The notes: generated by a model from the letters alone, not told the origin. Shown: positions 52,645 through 61,673, counted from the stretch's first letter. The stretch is 64,000 nt of DNA from Mucilaginibacter sp. PAMC 26640 (GCA_001596135.1 CP014773.1:3162001-3226000); one strand, 5' to 3'. Numbers and translations are program-made.

Positions 52645-53733
52645 TCACGCAAATAGATTTCGTAGATGGTAGCTTTCCCGGCTTCTGGACCGGACAAGGT
52701 AAGTGATTATCAAGGCAAATAAAAGTGAAGTACCTAAAATCATCGTGATCAAAATCAGATTGCTCAATTCATTAAAAACAATGACCATAACAATACATAA
52801 AATATTGATAGCGGCCAGTAGAAAGGTTGTCTGCGAATGGCTGAGACCCAATCGTAATACTAGGTGGTGTATGTGATTCCTATCAGCAGTGAAAGGCGAA
52901 ATACCTCTGAGAATTCTCAGGGTAAAGACTCTAAGGGTATCAAATACCGGTCCGATCAGAATAGCCAACGTCAGCGCCGGCGCGGGAAAGTTTAAAGGTG
53001 CATTGGTTGACGAAGATTTATTGATCTCTAAGAATTTTATGGTCAGAAAGGCTGAAATTAGGCCAAGCAGCAAAGAACCGGTGTCGCCCATAAATATCTT
53101 CGCAGGCGTTAGATTAAAACGCAAAAATCCGACGACGGCTCCCGTAATGCTTAAAGCTATCGCGGCCAGCTGTAACTGTCCGATATAAATAAACAATATG
53201 GTGAAACTGCCGTTCACGACAACGCAGGTGACGGCAGCAAGACCGTCAATACCATCGATGAGATTAAAGGCATTGACGATCAATACAATAAATAAAAGGG
53301 AAAGTATAACACTAAGGAAATAACTGATCTCGTAGATACCAAATATGCCGTATAGACTGGTTAGCCGGATATTGCCGGGAAGAACAAGGATGGCAGCGAC
53401 AAAAAACTGGATCAGGAATTTCGTGCTTGAATTAACCCCGGAAAGGTCATCTTTCAGGCCCACGGCGAAAAGGACAATGCTGGCAGTCAATAGGTGAGTA
53501 AGCGGAAGGCTATTGTCCACCATGCTTAAAAGTAGCAGCGTAATATTAAAGCTGGCAAATATGGCCACTCCTCCCAGGCGGGGAATACCGTGGTCGTGTT
53601 GTTTACGGAAGTGGCCGACATCATCATACAAATGGCGGGCGCGGGCCACATGCAAAATTGAAGGAATGCACAACCAAGTGAAAAGAACAGATAACAGGAA
53701 TACTAAAATATAGTACCAGTGAAAATTATTCAT
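52645..53733 (-). CDS. MraY/WecA-type phospho-sugar transferase
   Basis: 362 residues with about ten membrane helices. Conserved sites of the family (polyprenyl-phosphate N-acetylhexosamine-1-phosphate transferases): the DD-type start HDHGIPRLGG, VNAFNLIDGIDGLAA (catalytic Asp pair), FMGDTGSLLLG and DRNHIHHLVLRLG near the end. It transfers a sugar phosphate to undecaprenyl phosphate at the inner face of the membrane, starting O-antigen, capsule or teichoic-type glycans. The gene is intact and stands alone in the island; donor sugar cannot be told. Confidence 0.92.
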   Translation of the reverse strand: MNNFHWYYILVFLLSVLFTWLCIPSILHVARARHLYDDVGHFRKQHDHGIPRLGGVAIFASFNITLLLLSMVDNSLPLTHLLTASIVLFAVGLKDDLSGVNSSTKFLIQFFVAAILVLPGNIRLTSLYGIFGIYEISYFLSVILSLLFIVLIVNAFNLIDGIDGLAAVTCVVVNGSFTILFIYIGQLQLAAIALSITGAVVGFLRFNLTPAKIFMGDTGSLLLGLISAFLTIKFLEINKSSSTNAPLNFPAPALTLAILIGPVFDTLRVFTLRILRGISPFTADRNHIHHLVLRLGLSHSQTTFLLAAINILCIVMVIVFNELSNLILITMILGTSLLFALIITYLVRSRSRESYHLRNLFA

Positions 53734-54095
53734 ATGGATCTGCGTTAAGGATCGAATAATCAGGCAAAATCTACTTGTGCTAACCTTAACAGTAAAAATT
53801 CTTGGTGGCTGCTATTTTGATTGCTATGATACCGCCGTTCCATTTTACGCAATCACTCTCCAGTATGTTTCGAAATCCATTGTTTTTAACCAAATTAACT
53901 CCGGATGGGCCCACAGCAGCAGCCAAACTGAGAAAACAGATATCGAGATCGTGCAGGCACAGGAACGGCAGTTATAAACTAATTACACCCAAAAAATAAG
54001 GGTGATATTGTACCTTGTATTGAATAATAACAAGAATATTTTGCTATTGATAGGATGTAAATTGATTGGATATTATTGCACAAGAAGTCAATGAG
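53734..54095. other. Gap without supported gene
   Basis: 362 bp. Overlapping short frames (53777-53999) show no conserved pattern or start context. Nothing else visible. Confidence 0.35.
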
Positions 54096-54263
54096 ATGAA
54101 CGAAGCACAAGTTTTAGCACAATTTAAACTAATAAGTAGAGTAATTTATTATACAGATTATACTTACTGCAATGCAATTAGCAATAATTACCATTCCGCA
54201 CTAAAAAGATGTTGCGATACATTTTCAAAAAAAGAAATTTGTATTGAATTTCTAATCAATTAA
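54096..54263 (+). CDS. Very small hypothetical protein
   Basis: 55 residues from ATG 54096 (MNEAQVLAQFKLISRVIYYT), Tyr- and Cys-containing, helical. The start at 54096 is the first ATG; the frame itself opens earlier at a weak codon. Could be a real small gene or a remnant. Directly precedes the IS1595 remnant. Confidence 0.35.
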   Translation: MNEAQVLAQFKLISRVIYYTDYTYCNAISNNYHSALKRCCDTFSKKEICIEFLIN

Positions 54264-54274
54264 GATGAGCAGGT

Positions 54275-54547
54275 AAAACCATTTGCCCGTTCTGCTACCA
54301 CGAGCATGTGTATGAGTTGAAAAGTAAGTATTTACGCTATAAATGTGCCGCTTGCAGGAGGCATTTTAGCGTCATTAAAGGCACTATCTTTGAAAAGAGC
54401 AATGTACCATTGTCTAAATGGATTATGGCTATCTTCATCCTTACGACGCGCCGTCAATGCATATCATCAATATAGGTAGGTAGAGACATTAGTTTAACTC
54501 AAAAAACAGCATGGTGTATGATGCAACGTATTTTGCAACCCGGTTAA
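54275..54547 (+). pseudogene. IS1595-family transposase remnant
   Basis: The conceptual protein begins with a zinc-ribbon half (ICPFCYHEHVYELKSKYLRY, KCAACRRHFSV) and continues IKGTIFEKSNVPLSKWIMAI, then ISSI, TAG (54472-ish), VGRDISLTQKTAWCMMQRIL, and a stop at 54547. This is the ribbon and start of the ISXO2-like DDE domain of IS1595. The catalytic part is missing and one in-frame stop is present, so it is a dead fragment. Confidence 0.8.
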
Positions 54548-54641
54548 AATGCAATAATATTTTTAGTAGGCAGTTTTCTCAATTTGATTTACCTGTATAA
54601 AAATATTTGGGCATACAAAAAGCATAGCTTATTTTAGTTGG

Positions 54642-54899
54642 ATGAGAATATCACAACTAAATTTAAGCCTTTATCTAAGTGGTAAAATAAACGTTAGTAT
54701 TGACAACAAAAACTATTATAGTCAAGGAGATTTAATAGGGTTTGAACTTATGGCAAAAGATATAAACCAACTTTACCAATTAACAGAACTTGACCAATAC
54801 GATCACCTTACAAGTCGCCGGTTTAATCTCACTTCAAACAGAACGGAGAAAGTGTCACAACTGTATTTAACGGGGAGTCCTATATGGTTTCTGAATTAA
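54642..54899 (+). CDS. Small hypothetical island protein
   Basis: 85 residues (MRISQLNLSLYLSGKINVSI ... IGFELMAKDINQLYQLTEL ... SPIWFLN). The Ser/Leu-rich start and the even hydrophobic pattern suggest a compact alpha/beta protein, without a known motif. ATG with an AT-rich leader. It follows the IS1595 remnant by 94 bp. Confidence 0.4.
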   Translation: MRISQLNLSLYLSGKINVSIDNKNYYSQGDLIGFELMAKDINQLYQLTELDQYDHLTSRRFNLTSNRTEKVSQLYLTGSPIWFLN

Positions 54900-55206
54900 C
54901 TATAGATGCAATTGTACTTATTAACAACGGCATTCATTATTTTATCAGCCCTATCAGGGTGTAATTGTCGTGTATAATTCATTTCTGTCATCTCATACTC
55001 GGGAACATTATATTTTAAATAAATTCAAATCCCCCCCTGGGTTATAATAGGTATATAAATGCCACGAGAGCTGAACTGCCGCCAAATCACGCCGCTGCAT
55101 CATCCTTTTTTAATCCGTTGTCTTTCATGATTTCATTTTTCGCTTAATTGTGTAACTATATTGCTTCATCTGGTGAATTATTTACATCATTGGCAGATAT
55201 TGCAGT
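54900..55206. other. Gap without supported gene
   Basis: 307 bp. A run of seven C at 55032-55038 and AT-rich flanks; no frame or hairpin of note. Confidence 0.35.
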
Positions 55207-55476
55207 ATGAGAAAACTAACTAAATGTCCAGAGTGTGGTAAGTATCACATTTTGCGAGAGGATAAGGTATTCAAGCTTAGCTTGCCCATAATGGCAGGAA
55301 TCGCTACAGTCGTTTTCTTACTGATTGAAATATTTAATATTGAACGTAATTATGATGCATTAATAGTCTTTGCAATAATTGTATCGTCAGTCTTTCTTGT
55401 ATTAAGCCTGATCGATTACAAGGAGACCAATTTTATAGAGAAAGCCTGCATGGATTGCGGCTTTAAGTGGGAGTAG
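55207..55476 (+). CDS. Small zinc-ribbon membrane protein
   Basis: 89 residues. A Cys pair near the start (KCPECGKYH) and another at the end (KACMDCGFKWE) would make one split zinc ribbon, on either side of two membrane helices (LPIMAGIATVVFLLIEIF and LIVFAIIVSSVFLVLSLI). Both ends would face the same side. No name known. The gene is intact and followed one base later by a GTG-initiated frame (see 55550). Role unknown. Confidence 0.6.
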   Translation: MRKLTKCPECGKYHILREDKVFKLSLPIMAGIATVVFLLIEIFNIERNYDALIVFAIIVSSVFLVLSLIDYKETNFIEKACMDCGFKWE

Positions 55477-55549
55477 GGTGGAAAGAAGTTATTTATTTAG
55501 TGACGCTCACCGGCTTATAAATATCCCGATATCTATTAAAAAAATTTCA

Positions 55550-55729
55550 ATGATCGAACGAATGAATATGGTACCTAAAGTTGAAATGTTGCAGTCCGAT
55601 GAGCGGCCTGTAATCGAAGAAATTGAAAGCGTTAAGATTGAGCTTGCGCGCCTGGTAGCCGAACTTGTAATCATTCGGGCGGAGATGGCTAAATATCAAA
55701 CCATGATGGTCGCTCTCACGGATGATTAA
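55550..55729 (+). CDS. Small coiled-coil protein
   Basis: 59 residues from ATG 55550 (MIERMNMVPKVEMLQSDERP); an earlier GTG at 55478 is possible and would couple it to the ribbon gene. The rest is a heptad-patterned helix (IEEIESVKIELARLVAELVI IRAEM) ending LTDD. Typical of small dimerising accessory proteins. Not recognised. Confidence 0.45.
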   Translation: MIERMNMVPKVEMLQSDERPVIEEIESVKIELARLVAELVIIRAEMAKYQTMMVALTDD

Positions 55730-55857
55730 GCTTATTTGAAAGGACTTTTCGAATAACTTTACCAGTGCCAAAGTCTAATTAAGTAAGTAAATAAGCATGA
55801 GTTAGCTTTTTTACAATTTTTGAACTAATACAACTTCTTAGGTCCTATATTAGCACA

Positions 55858-56295
55858 ATGAAGCTAAGAGTGTGGTTTACAGTAGCGATTGCACAGGAGG
55901 ACAGAGAATGCTGGTGCGATGTTTACGATAGCACCGATTTTCGGGTGCATTTTGATCAAAAATCACACGATGTTAGCTTGCACGATGGGGTGTGGATTTG
56001 CAACGATAACAATACCGCGCCCTATGCCCCGGCCATCGCCGAAAAACTGTTGCATGCGAAAACCCTTTTTAAATGGGGCCTGCCCCCCGATTTGCGCGCC
56101 CTCATATTCAGCAGTGAATACAATATGAATACCAACGTACTAACATTAAATATAGACGACAAAGGAAATTCGTTTACGCAGTACGAAGCCCAACTTGAAG
56201 CCGCCTTTACTGCAAGTAGGATCATTCCCAGCGCAAGCATCCACCTTTACAACCCCCGCAAACTGGACCGGTACGTTACCAGGTTTAAAGTATAA
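55858..56295 (+). CDS. Hypothetical protein with core-like codon use
   Basis: 145 residues (MKLRVWFTVAIAQEDRECWC ... HDGVWICNDNNTAPYAPAIA ... LYNPRKLDRYVTRFKV). Higher GC than its neighbours and intact, unlike much of this region. No signal peptide. Pattern of alternating strands and two helices. Not recognised. It could be native rather than island-borne. Confidence 0.55.
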   Translation: MKLRVWFTVAIAQEDRECWCDVYDSTDFRVHFDQKSHDVSLHDGVWICNDNNTAPYAPAIAEKLLHAKTLFKWGLPPDLRALIFSSEYNMNTNVLTLNIDDKGNSFTQYEAQLEAAFTASRIIPSASIHLYNPRKLDRYVTRFKV

Positions 56296-56627
56296 AAAAA
56301 TTTACTTTAGAAATTTAATTACCGTCACATGATAAGGTTTAAGGTTACTTGACTGAAAATTGTAACTACGTAAGAAATTCCGAAGCCATTAATCGCCTAA
56401 TTCCGAAAATGCAATCATTCGATTCCTAAAATTTGACCATGCTATTTGGTTGACTGAAAGAAATAACTAGGACGAACAGACTATTCAAACTGGGGTGCCT
56501 AAAGCCACGGAACTGCATGGTCAAGTTTCACAGATGCTCCGAATCGGCACTGTTTCCGGTTTAACACTTGTAACCCTTCCTTAGTTCGGACTGGTGTTTT
56601 ATAGACTTATTTAATTTAAAAATATAA

Positions 56628-57496
56628 TTATTGTTGTTGTAACTGTGGGGATGTTGGAAACTCGATAGAGTTTTCAGTATCCCCACAGTTTAGCCGCTTG
56701 TACAGGTCTGGCGTTATACCTCCCAATGCTTCGTGCGGCCTGTTGTAATTGTAATTTTCCATCCATTCATCGGCTAAGACTTGTACCTGATAAATATCTT
56801 CAAAAAGGTATGCGTCAAGTATATTCTCCCGGAAGGTTCTATTGAACCGCTCAATGTAACCGTTTTGCATGGGCTTGCCAGGCTGGGTGAATTGCACTAT
56901 AATACCTTTGATCGCACACCAATCCTTAAACTCCTTACTGTTAAACTCCGGCCCATTATCTACCCTAATACAGTTTGGCTTGCCCTGCTCATGGCTTGTT
57001 CGCTCCAGGATCTGTGTTACCCTGATGGCCGGCATGGTATGCGCTGCCTCCACCGTAATGGCTTCCCGGTTATAATCATCTATGATATTCAGCGTCCTGA
57101 ACTTCCTTTTACTGGTTAATACATCACTCATAAAATCCATAGACCATGTTTCTCTTGCACGCTCTGGCACCACCAACGGCACTTTAACACGTGCAGGCAC
57201 ACGTCTGCGGACCTTTCTGCGGCGATTCATGCCCAACAACAGGTAAACACGTCTTACACCTTTGTAGTTCCACATGAGGCCCTGCTGGCGGATTCTACTT
57301 TAATAGAGATCCTGCCCTTCAGTAGGATGCCGTTCCGATAGCTCAAGCAGTTTATCGATCGTTTCTGAATCGTCTCTGACGTTCTTATAATAATACATGG
57401 ATTTGGGCAGCTTTACCACCCGACAAGCCCTGCTAATACTTACCTGACGGTCTTCCATCAGGTAAGTAATCATGTCTTTGCGCTGGCAGGGCTTTA
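56628..57496 (-). pseudogene. IS3 transposase OrfB with premature stop
   Basis: The 5' part reads LKPCQRKDMITYLMEDRQVS ... VKLPKSMYYYKNV ... ERHPTEGQDLY, then TAA at 57300-57302, then SRIRQQGLMWNYKGVRRVYL and the rve core: first Asp in WSMDFMSDVL, second in IRVDNGPEFNSK, Glu in NGYIERFNRTFRE. The final residues include a normal C-terminus (NYNRPHEALGGITPDLYKRL). The stop splits the protein before its catalytic domain; the usual residue there is Tyr. Confidence 0.85.
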
Positions 57497-57780
57497 GAAC
57501 ATTTTTGAGAGTACCTCTTTTAAAATGATATGATCTAAGGCAAGCTCCGCATACATATGCTTCAGTTTGCGGTTCTCATCCTCCAGCTCTTTCAGCCGCT
57601 TCAACTCCTGCCTGTCCATACCGGCATACTTTTTACGCCAGTTATAAAAGGTGGATTTGTGCACGCCAAGTTCACGGCATACATCGGTTAGCTCACGACC
57701 ACCTTCATATTCTTTGATGGCCTTGACAATCTGTGCTTCGGTAATAATCGAGTTCTTCGTCGTTTGACTGGTTAAAGTTA
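57494..57780 (-). pseudogene. IS3 OrfA, start codon missing
   Basis: About 90 codons: ITEAQIVKAIKEYEGGRELT, then HTH GVHKSTFYNWRKKYAGMDRQ and a leucine-rich coiled segment (ELKRLKELEDENRKLKHMYA) ending KEVLSKMF with stop at 57494. No ATG lies in frame before the core of the protein. Overlap with OrfB is normal for programmed frameshifting in this family. Confidence 0.75.
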
Positions 57781-57825
57781 AGACTTTTCGTCCTTTAAGC
57801 AGTCCGGTTTTTAGGAGGGGTTACA

Positions 57826-57941
57826 ATATTGATATCGAGAATCGGTACCTACAGTTAGAATTCGACGATTATTTGCTTAAACCATTTGACATAGACACAC
57901 TTTATAGTACGTTGACTCGAAATCGTCAGCAAATGAAATAA
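57826..57941 (+). pseudogene. Response regulator, copy C, 3' remnant
   Basis: The sequence directly after the IS3 element encodes DIENRYLQLEFDDYLLKPFD and IDTLYSTLTRNRQQMK with stop at 57939-57941. It aligns residue by residue with the copy B receiver end (DIEDRCLQQGFDDYLTKPFE LDTLYRMI). Only the last third of the receiver domain is left. It stands 19 bp before the HTH gene of copy C, the native order. Confidence 0.8.
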
Positions 57942-57960
57942 ACTTAACGACATGAATTAT

Positions 57961-58302
57961 ATGGAAAGACACGATGGAAATATTCTAGGATATGTCTTAA
58001 GAAAAAATGGATTCAGTATAACTGAACTAGCCGCAGCAGCGAATGTAAACAGAAGGACAATTTACAATTTGTTTCAACAAAGGATTTTAAAATGGATATT
58101 TATTCACGGGGTAGGTCGGACAATCAAACACGATTTTTCAATCGAATTTCCAGAACACTTCACCCGGTATGATTTTACGTTTGAAGCTTTAGATACTCAA
58201 GCTACGAATATTCTTGACGACCCTTTAATTAATGATTCCAACGACTGGAAGGAGAAATATATCAGTCTCCTAGAAGCTTACATTCTGTTCCTCCTAAACT
58301 GA
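57961..58302 (+). CDS. Cassette HTH protein, copy C
   Basis: 113 residues from ATG 57961 (MERHDGNILGYVLRKNGFSI); an ATG three codons earlier is possible, but the chosen start fits copies B1 and B2. HTH ITELAAAANVNRRTIYNLFQ, middle FSIEFPEHFTRYDFTF, C-terminal segment NDWKEKYISLLEAYILFLLN. Same length as copy B1. Follows a receiver remnant and precedes a small broken gene and the XRE gene in one direction. Predicted DNA-binding regulator. Confidence 0.8.
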   Translation: MERHDGNILGYVLRKNGFSITELAAAANVNRRTIYNLFQQRILKWIFIHGVGRTIKHDFSIEFPEHFTRYDFTFEALDTQATNILDDPLINDSNDWKEKYISLLEAYILFLLN

Positions 58303-58370
58303 TCATTTCAAACGCCCTACTAACTAAGCTTTCTCAATTCACTTTTAACCCAATTAAATCAATTTCAAAC

Positions 58371-58639
58371 ATGTCAGGAGTTAATAAAGTTATTTTTTCG
58401 GTCAGATAAAAGGTAAACCGGTATTTGAGGAAGGTCACAATATTCAATGCAAGCTTTCCTTTGAACTAGCCACAATAGAGAAACTTAAAAATGAATTACA
58501 GCATGTCGAAACTCATCATATTATAATGTATAACTACATTGGCTTTTCTACCTATAATGTTCTGCTGGAAGGCATGCTGGTATATTTGGAAGGCTCTGTA
58601 AGCACTATAAATTACTTTGATGACAGTAATATTAAATGA
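58371..58639 (+). pseudogene. Small gene with frameshift in a poly-T tract
   Basis: ATG 58371 gives MSGVNKVIF and then runs off frame at a run of six T (58393-58398); with one more T it would continue FGQIKGKPVFEEGHNIQCKL, SFELATIEKLKNELQHVE, NYIGFSTYNVLLEGMLVY and end NYFDDSNIK at 58639. The frame after the tract is clearly coding. It could be phase-variable or simply broken. It sits between the HTH and XRE genes of copy C; no equivalent is seen in copy B. Confidence 0.6.
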
Positions 58640-58771
58640 TATGAAACCCGAATTCAATGTTTGAATTTCGAAACATTACCAAATGCTCAGACTCCGGCAG
58701 CATAAGGATTACGAATGATATCATGATAAAAAGTTCAACATTATTGCTACATTACTTTAAAGTAATTGTAA

Positions 58772-59125
58772 ATGACTAGTATTAAGAAAAAAGGCAACAT
58801 TGCTGTAGGTGAGCAGATTGCTGTGTTACGCATTGAACGTAAGATGAACCAGGCAACGCTTGCAGAAATTATTGGCGTTTCCGTATACGCGATGTCAAAT
58901 ATTGAAACAGGTAAAACAGGTACCAATTCTGCTGTTTTAGTCAAAATAGCGGCAGCCCTTGATGTAAGCCTAAGTTATCTTTTAAGTTTTAAAGACAATG
59001 TACCAACGGGTGGCTTACAAGATAGTTTAGCTATTGCTAGAAATCAACTTGAAGAGCAAGATCTTCTAATAGTGGAACTGCGAAGAAAGATCATTAGCCT
59101 GTATGAGAAGTTGTATCAACAATAA
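58772..59125 (+). CDS. XRE-family regulator, cassette copy C
   Basis: 117 residues (MTSIKKKGNIAVGEQIAVLR). HTH_3 domain NQATLAEIIGVSVYAMSNIE and ALDVSLSYLLSF, then the coiled C-terminus LQDSLAIARNQLEEQDLLIV ELRRKIISLYEKLY. The two XRE genes (this and 48633) differ in only about one residue in five over their whole length, including the coiled part, and both lie behind a cassette HTH gene. DNA-binding regulator. Intact. Confidence 0.88.
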   Translation: MTSIKKKGNIAVGEQIAVLRIERKMNQATLAEIIGVSVYAMSNIETGKTGTNSAVLVKIAAALDVSLSYLLSFKDNVPTGGLQDSLAIARNQLEEQDLLIVELRRKIISLYEKLYQQ

Positions 59126-59647
59126 TCCTTAATACTCTGATCCAAGAAGATTAGATAATCCCTCATTATACAGGTCGTCTAGACCCCGAATTAGGGAAGT
59201 TGGATTGGAGTGTTTAAGTTTACTTTAATTATTCAAGGTAGACAACACGTTGCCAGCTACATCATTGAACAATTACTATCTCTTGTGACCTTGTTATATT
59301 AGCCACAAATTATTTGATACCGTTATAGTGTATTTTTAGTAATTCCCAATGACTTCCACGTATAGAAATTGTAAACAAAATCAAACCTTGGAAGTGTAAC
59401 ATTGCTAGCTTCTCATAATTGGATTTTATTTGTTCACCAATAATAGGGTGCCGTCTAAATTTCCTTTTCTGCTACTTACACTATGGATCTGTTCACTATA
59501 TTTTTTTAAACAGTTTATAGAAACATATTGAGCTTTTTCATATTCTATATAAGAACCGATAACCCTTATAATCTGATCACCCGTTCACATAGTAGACCAC
59601 AAGATAATTTTCTTTTTTAGCCTATACCTAACATCAAATGTTTAGTC
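59126..59647. other. AT-rich gap
   Basis: 522 bp after the XRE gene. I see no frame with coding character, no strong terminator and no repeat. Confidence 0.35.
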
Positions 59648-60406
59648 ATGAACAAACTATTCCATTTACATTGTTTTGAGGCACTGAAAACTGAGGTGCT
59701 TAGTGTTTGCAAAATCGATAGCGTAACGCTCTCCGACTGCCGAACCATTTCTTTTTTAGTGATGAAACAAACTCAGAAGTGTATAAATGAAATTACGCTG
59801 AAACGACTTTTTGGTTTCATGATCAGTAATTTTCCTTCTTCGTTATATACCTTGGATGCCTTATCATTATTCTGCGGACACAATAACTGGGAAGTCTTTT
59901 GTGAGGTGCATACTAAAGATAGCTCAATTAATAGTGAACAAATTGTGAAAAAATTAGTTAAGCCGAATTCTGATAGTGTCCAGATAACATCATTCGAACA
60001 ACTGCTTAATGACCCGCTCGTTTCTGCACTACTCAACGGGGGCCCCTCAACATTTAATTGTTAAGTCCAACGCACCAATTTTCACAATTCTTAATTACAA
60101 TACCGCTTTTGAGCTGGCTACTTTCACCCTAAAACGCAATATTAAAGAAATGTCATTTTGGATGCCTATGATCATAAAGTCTCCGGCAGCCATGGGTTAA
60201 CTTTAGTTCGTGAAGCTTTAAATAAAGTCATCGAAAAAAAAGAAACATTAAAACTGGATCCAGTTCATTATAACCTCCTTTCGCCTGTTCCGCACATTAT
60301 ATCCCTTAACTGGTGGGATATTAAAATTACGCCAATAATATATGACCAGGATGTACCTTATTTGATGCTGAATGTTATTAATATAAGTGACAGAATTCTC
60401 AATTAA
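59648..60406 (+). pseudogene. PAS-like signalling protein with two compensating frameshifts
   Basis: Three overlapping frames join into one protein of ~250 residues. Frame one: MNKLFHLHCFEALKTEVLSV, with a HTH-like NEITLKRLFGFMISNFPSSL and FCGHNNWEVFCEVH, to about base 60042 (a GGGGGCCCC run). Frame two: APQHLIVKSNAPIFTILNYN TAFELATFTLKRN, to about 60156. Frame three: DAYDHKVSGSHGLTLVREAL to MLNVINISDRILN. The C-terminal ~115 residues look like a PAS domain. Reading frame is restored at the end, so a protein with ~38 altered residues is conceivable. Confidence 0.65.
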
Positions 60407-61148
60407 GATACTTTTAAAAGTGCTATCAACTGACTACTTAAAATGGCTGTAGACTAAGCTGCTTCGAACGTCTGAGCCAAGTTGAGATGAAATGTGTAAT
60501 TTAGGAATTAACGAGGAACGAATTATCAATATATCAAAACAACATCGATTTCTGTATAGGGTTATTACCGGCCGCTTTAGTCCCCTCCGGCTTTGACAAA
60601 TAAATGGGAAGTAAATTTGTTTATATAGTAAGATGGCTCTATACCTGATGGTCGCTTACTTATACTTCCTCTCAAGTACGATTTAACTATAAACCTGATA
60701 TGGGTGCAACTCAGGCGCCGTCATCGTTAGAGCTTTCAATGAAGACCGCTATAGCAGTTTTATGGTTATCAAGAAAAGCAAATGCCACGAATAGCGAATC
60801 GTTTTACCATGCGGGTTTTGGGCAGTGCCTGTTTACCACACATAGTAATGCCCGGTATTTTAGAACCTTGCCCCGCACCATATTCTCCTACACTTTACAG
60901 GCCTTTTATAGCTTGTTCAAAGTATTTGCATCTACATCTACGTAGTTTTTCATTATATACTCATGTCTGATGACCAGTTCATTGCCAACCGCTTTGATAA
61001 GTTGTGCTTATAGTAGAATCCATCTTTATGATAGTGGCTTCAATGTTTGCAATTGTTGTGGTGTTGCCAACATCTCGCCTTGACCAGTAGCTACCGGCCT
61101 TACTGGGGATGAACGCCAATCATAAGCTTATAATTAATTGATGAAGAT
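60407..61148. other. Long gap without supported gene
   Basis: 742 bp. Frames of 62-81 codons on the plus strand (60700-60970) carry no recognisable motif and no promoter-like start. Some stretches are less AT-rich, so a decayed gene is possible, but I cannot identify it on either strand. Confidence 0.35.
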
Positions 61149-61673
61149 TTAACTAGTAATGTATTTAGTAGTTATCAATAACAACAATGTACGGTCAGCT
61201 TTGGCTTCATTGAAATTTTCTAACAATAGCTGATTGATTTGCTTGTTTTTAAATTTTACAGCTGCGATTTGCAGGATCTGAAAGGATGCCATTTCAACAC
61301 TTTCAATATTCTGCATATAAAATAAGATAGAGAGATCGCGTAATTCCGGGTCGGAGCTTTTCTCATGGATCGCTTCATAAGCATCTTCCACCATACCAAT
61401 CAATCCGCTGCAATTGCCAGTAGATGGTTCTTCATCTAGTAAAATATATATCTCCTCCATTCTCGTGATCTGCCTGCCTACATCTTCCAATGTTTTACCT
61501 ATGGCATTCTTCAGGTCAGAAAAGTGCGATTGTTCCTGTATCTCCGACAAGCGTTCGTGCAAATGAGTTTTGGCACAATAAATTTTATTCAAATAGGTGA
61601 TAAAAAAAGATCTTAATTTTTCAGGGCCCAAATTCATTGGTGTAAAGGGGGATTTGTCTGCTGGATCTTTCAT
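61149..61673 (-). CDS. DUF892/YciE-like ferritin-family protein
   Basis: 174 residues: a helical bundle with the pattern of the DUF892 family (LRSFFITYLNKIYCAKTHLHERL, then ITRMEEIYILLDEEPSTGNC SGLIGMVEDAYEAI, then QNIESVEMASFQILQIAAVK). The E..H-type iron ligands are only partly present. DUF892 proteins are ferritin-like stress proteins of unknown exact role. Its ATG follows the stop of the receiver gene with no bases between, so the two are co-translated. Confidence 0.8.
   Translation of the reverse strand: MKDPADKSPFTPMNLGPEKLRSFFITYLNKIYCAKTHLHERLSEIQEQSHFSDLKNAIGKTLEDVGRQITRMEEIYILLDEEPSTGNCSGLIGMVEDAYEAIHEKSSDPELRDLSILFYMQNIESVEMASFQILQIAAVKFKNKQINQLLLENFNEAKADRTLLLLITTKYITS

Larger units (their letters stand above)
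56569..57825 (-). mobile_element. IS3-family insertion sequence, degenerate
   Basis: 1257 bp bounded by imperfect inverted repeats: TGTAACCCTTCCTTAGTTCG at the left, and the complement of the right end TGTAACCCCTCCTAAAAACC. It contains OrfA and OrfB of an IS3 transposase on the minus strand. No 3-4 bp target duplication is apparent (ACT versus ATA). OrfB has a premature stop and OrfA no start codon, so it is not able to move by itself. It interrupts a receiver gene at its right end. Confidence 0.85.

Noticed and set aside
53777..53999. Two overlapping frames of 65-66 codons
   Set aside because: They overlap each other in different frames and neither shows coding character.
60700..60970. Two overlapping frames of 62 and 81 codons
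   Set aside because: No motif or promoter; possibly traces of a decayed gene but not supportable.
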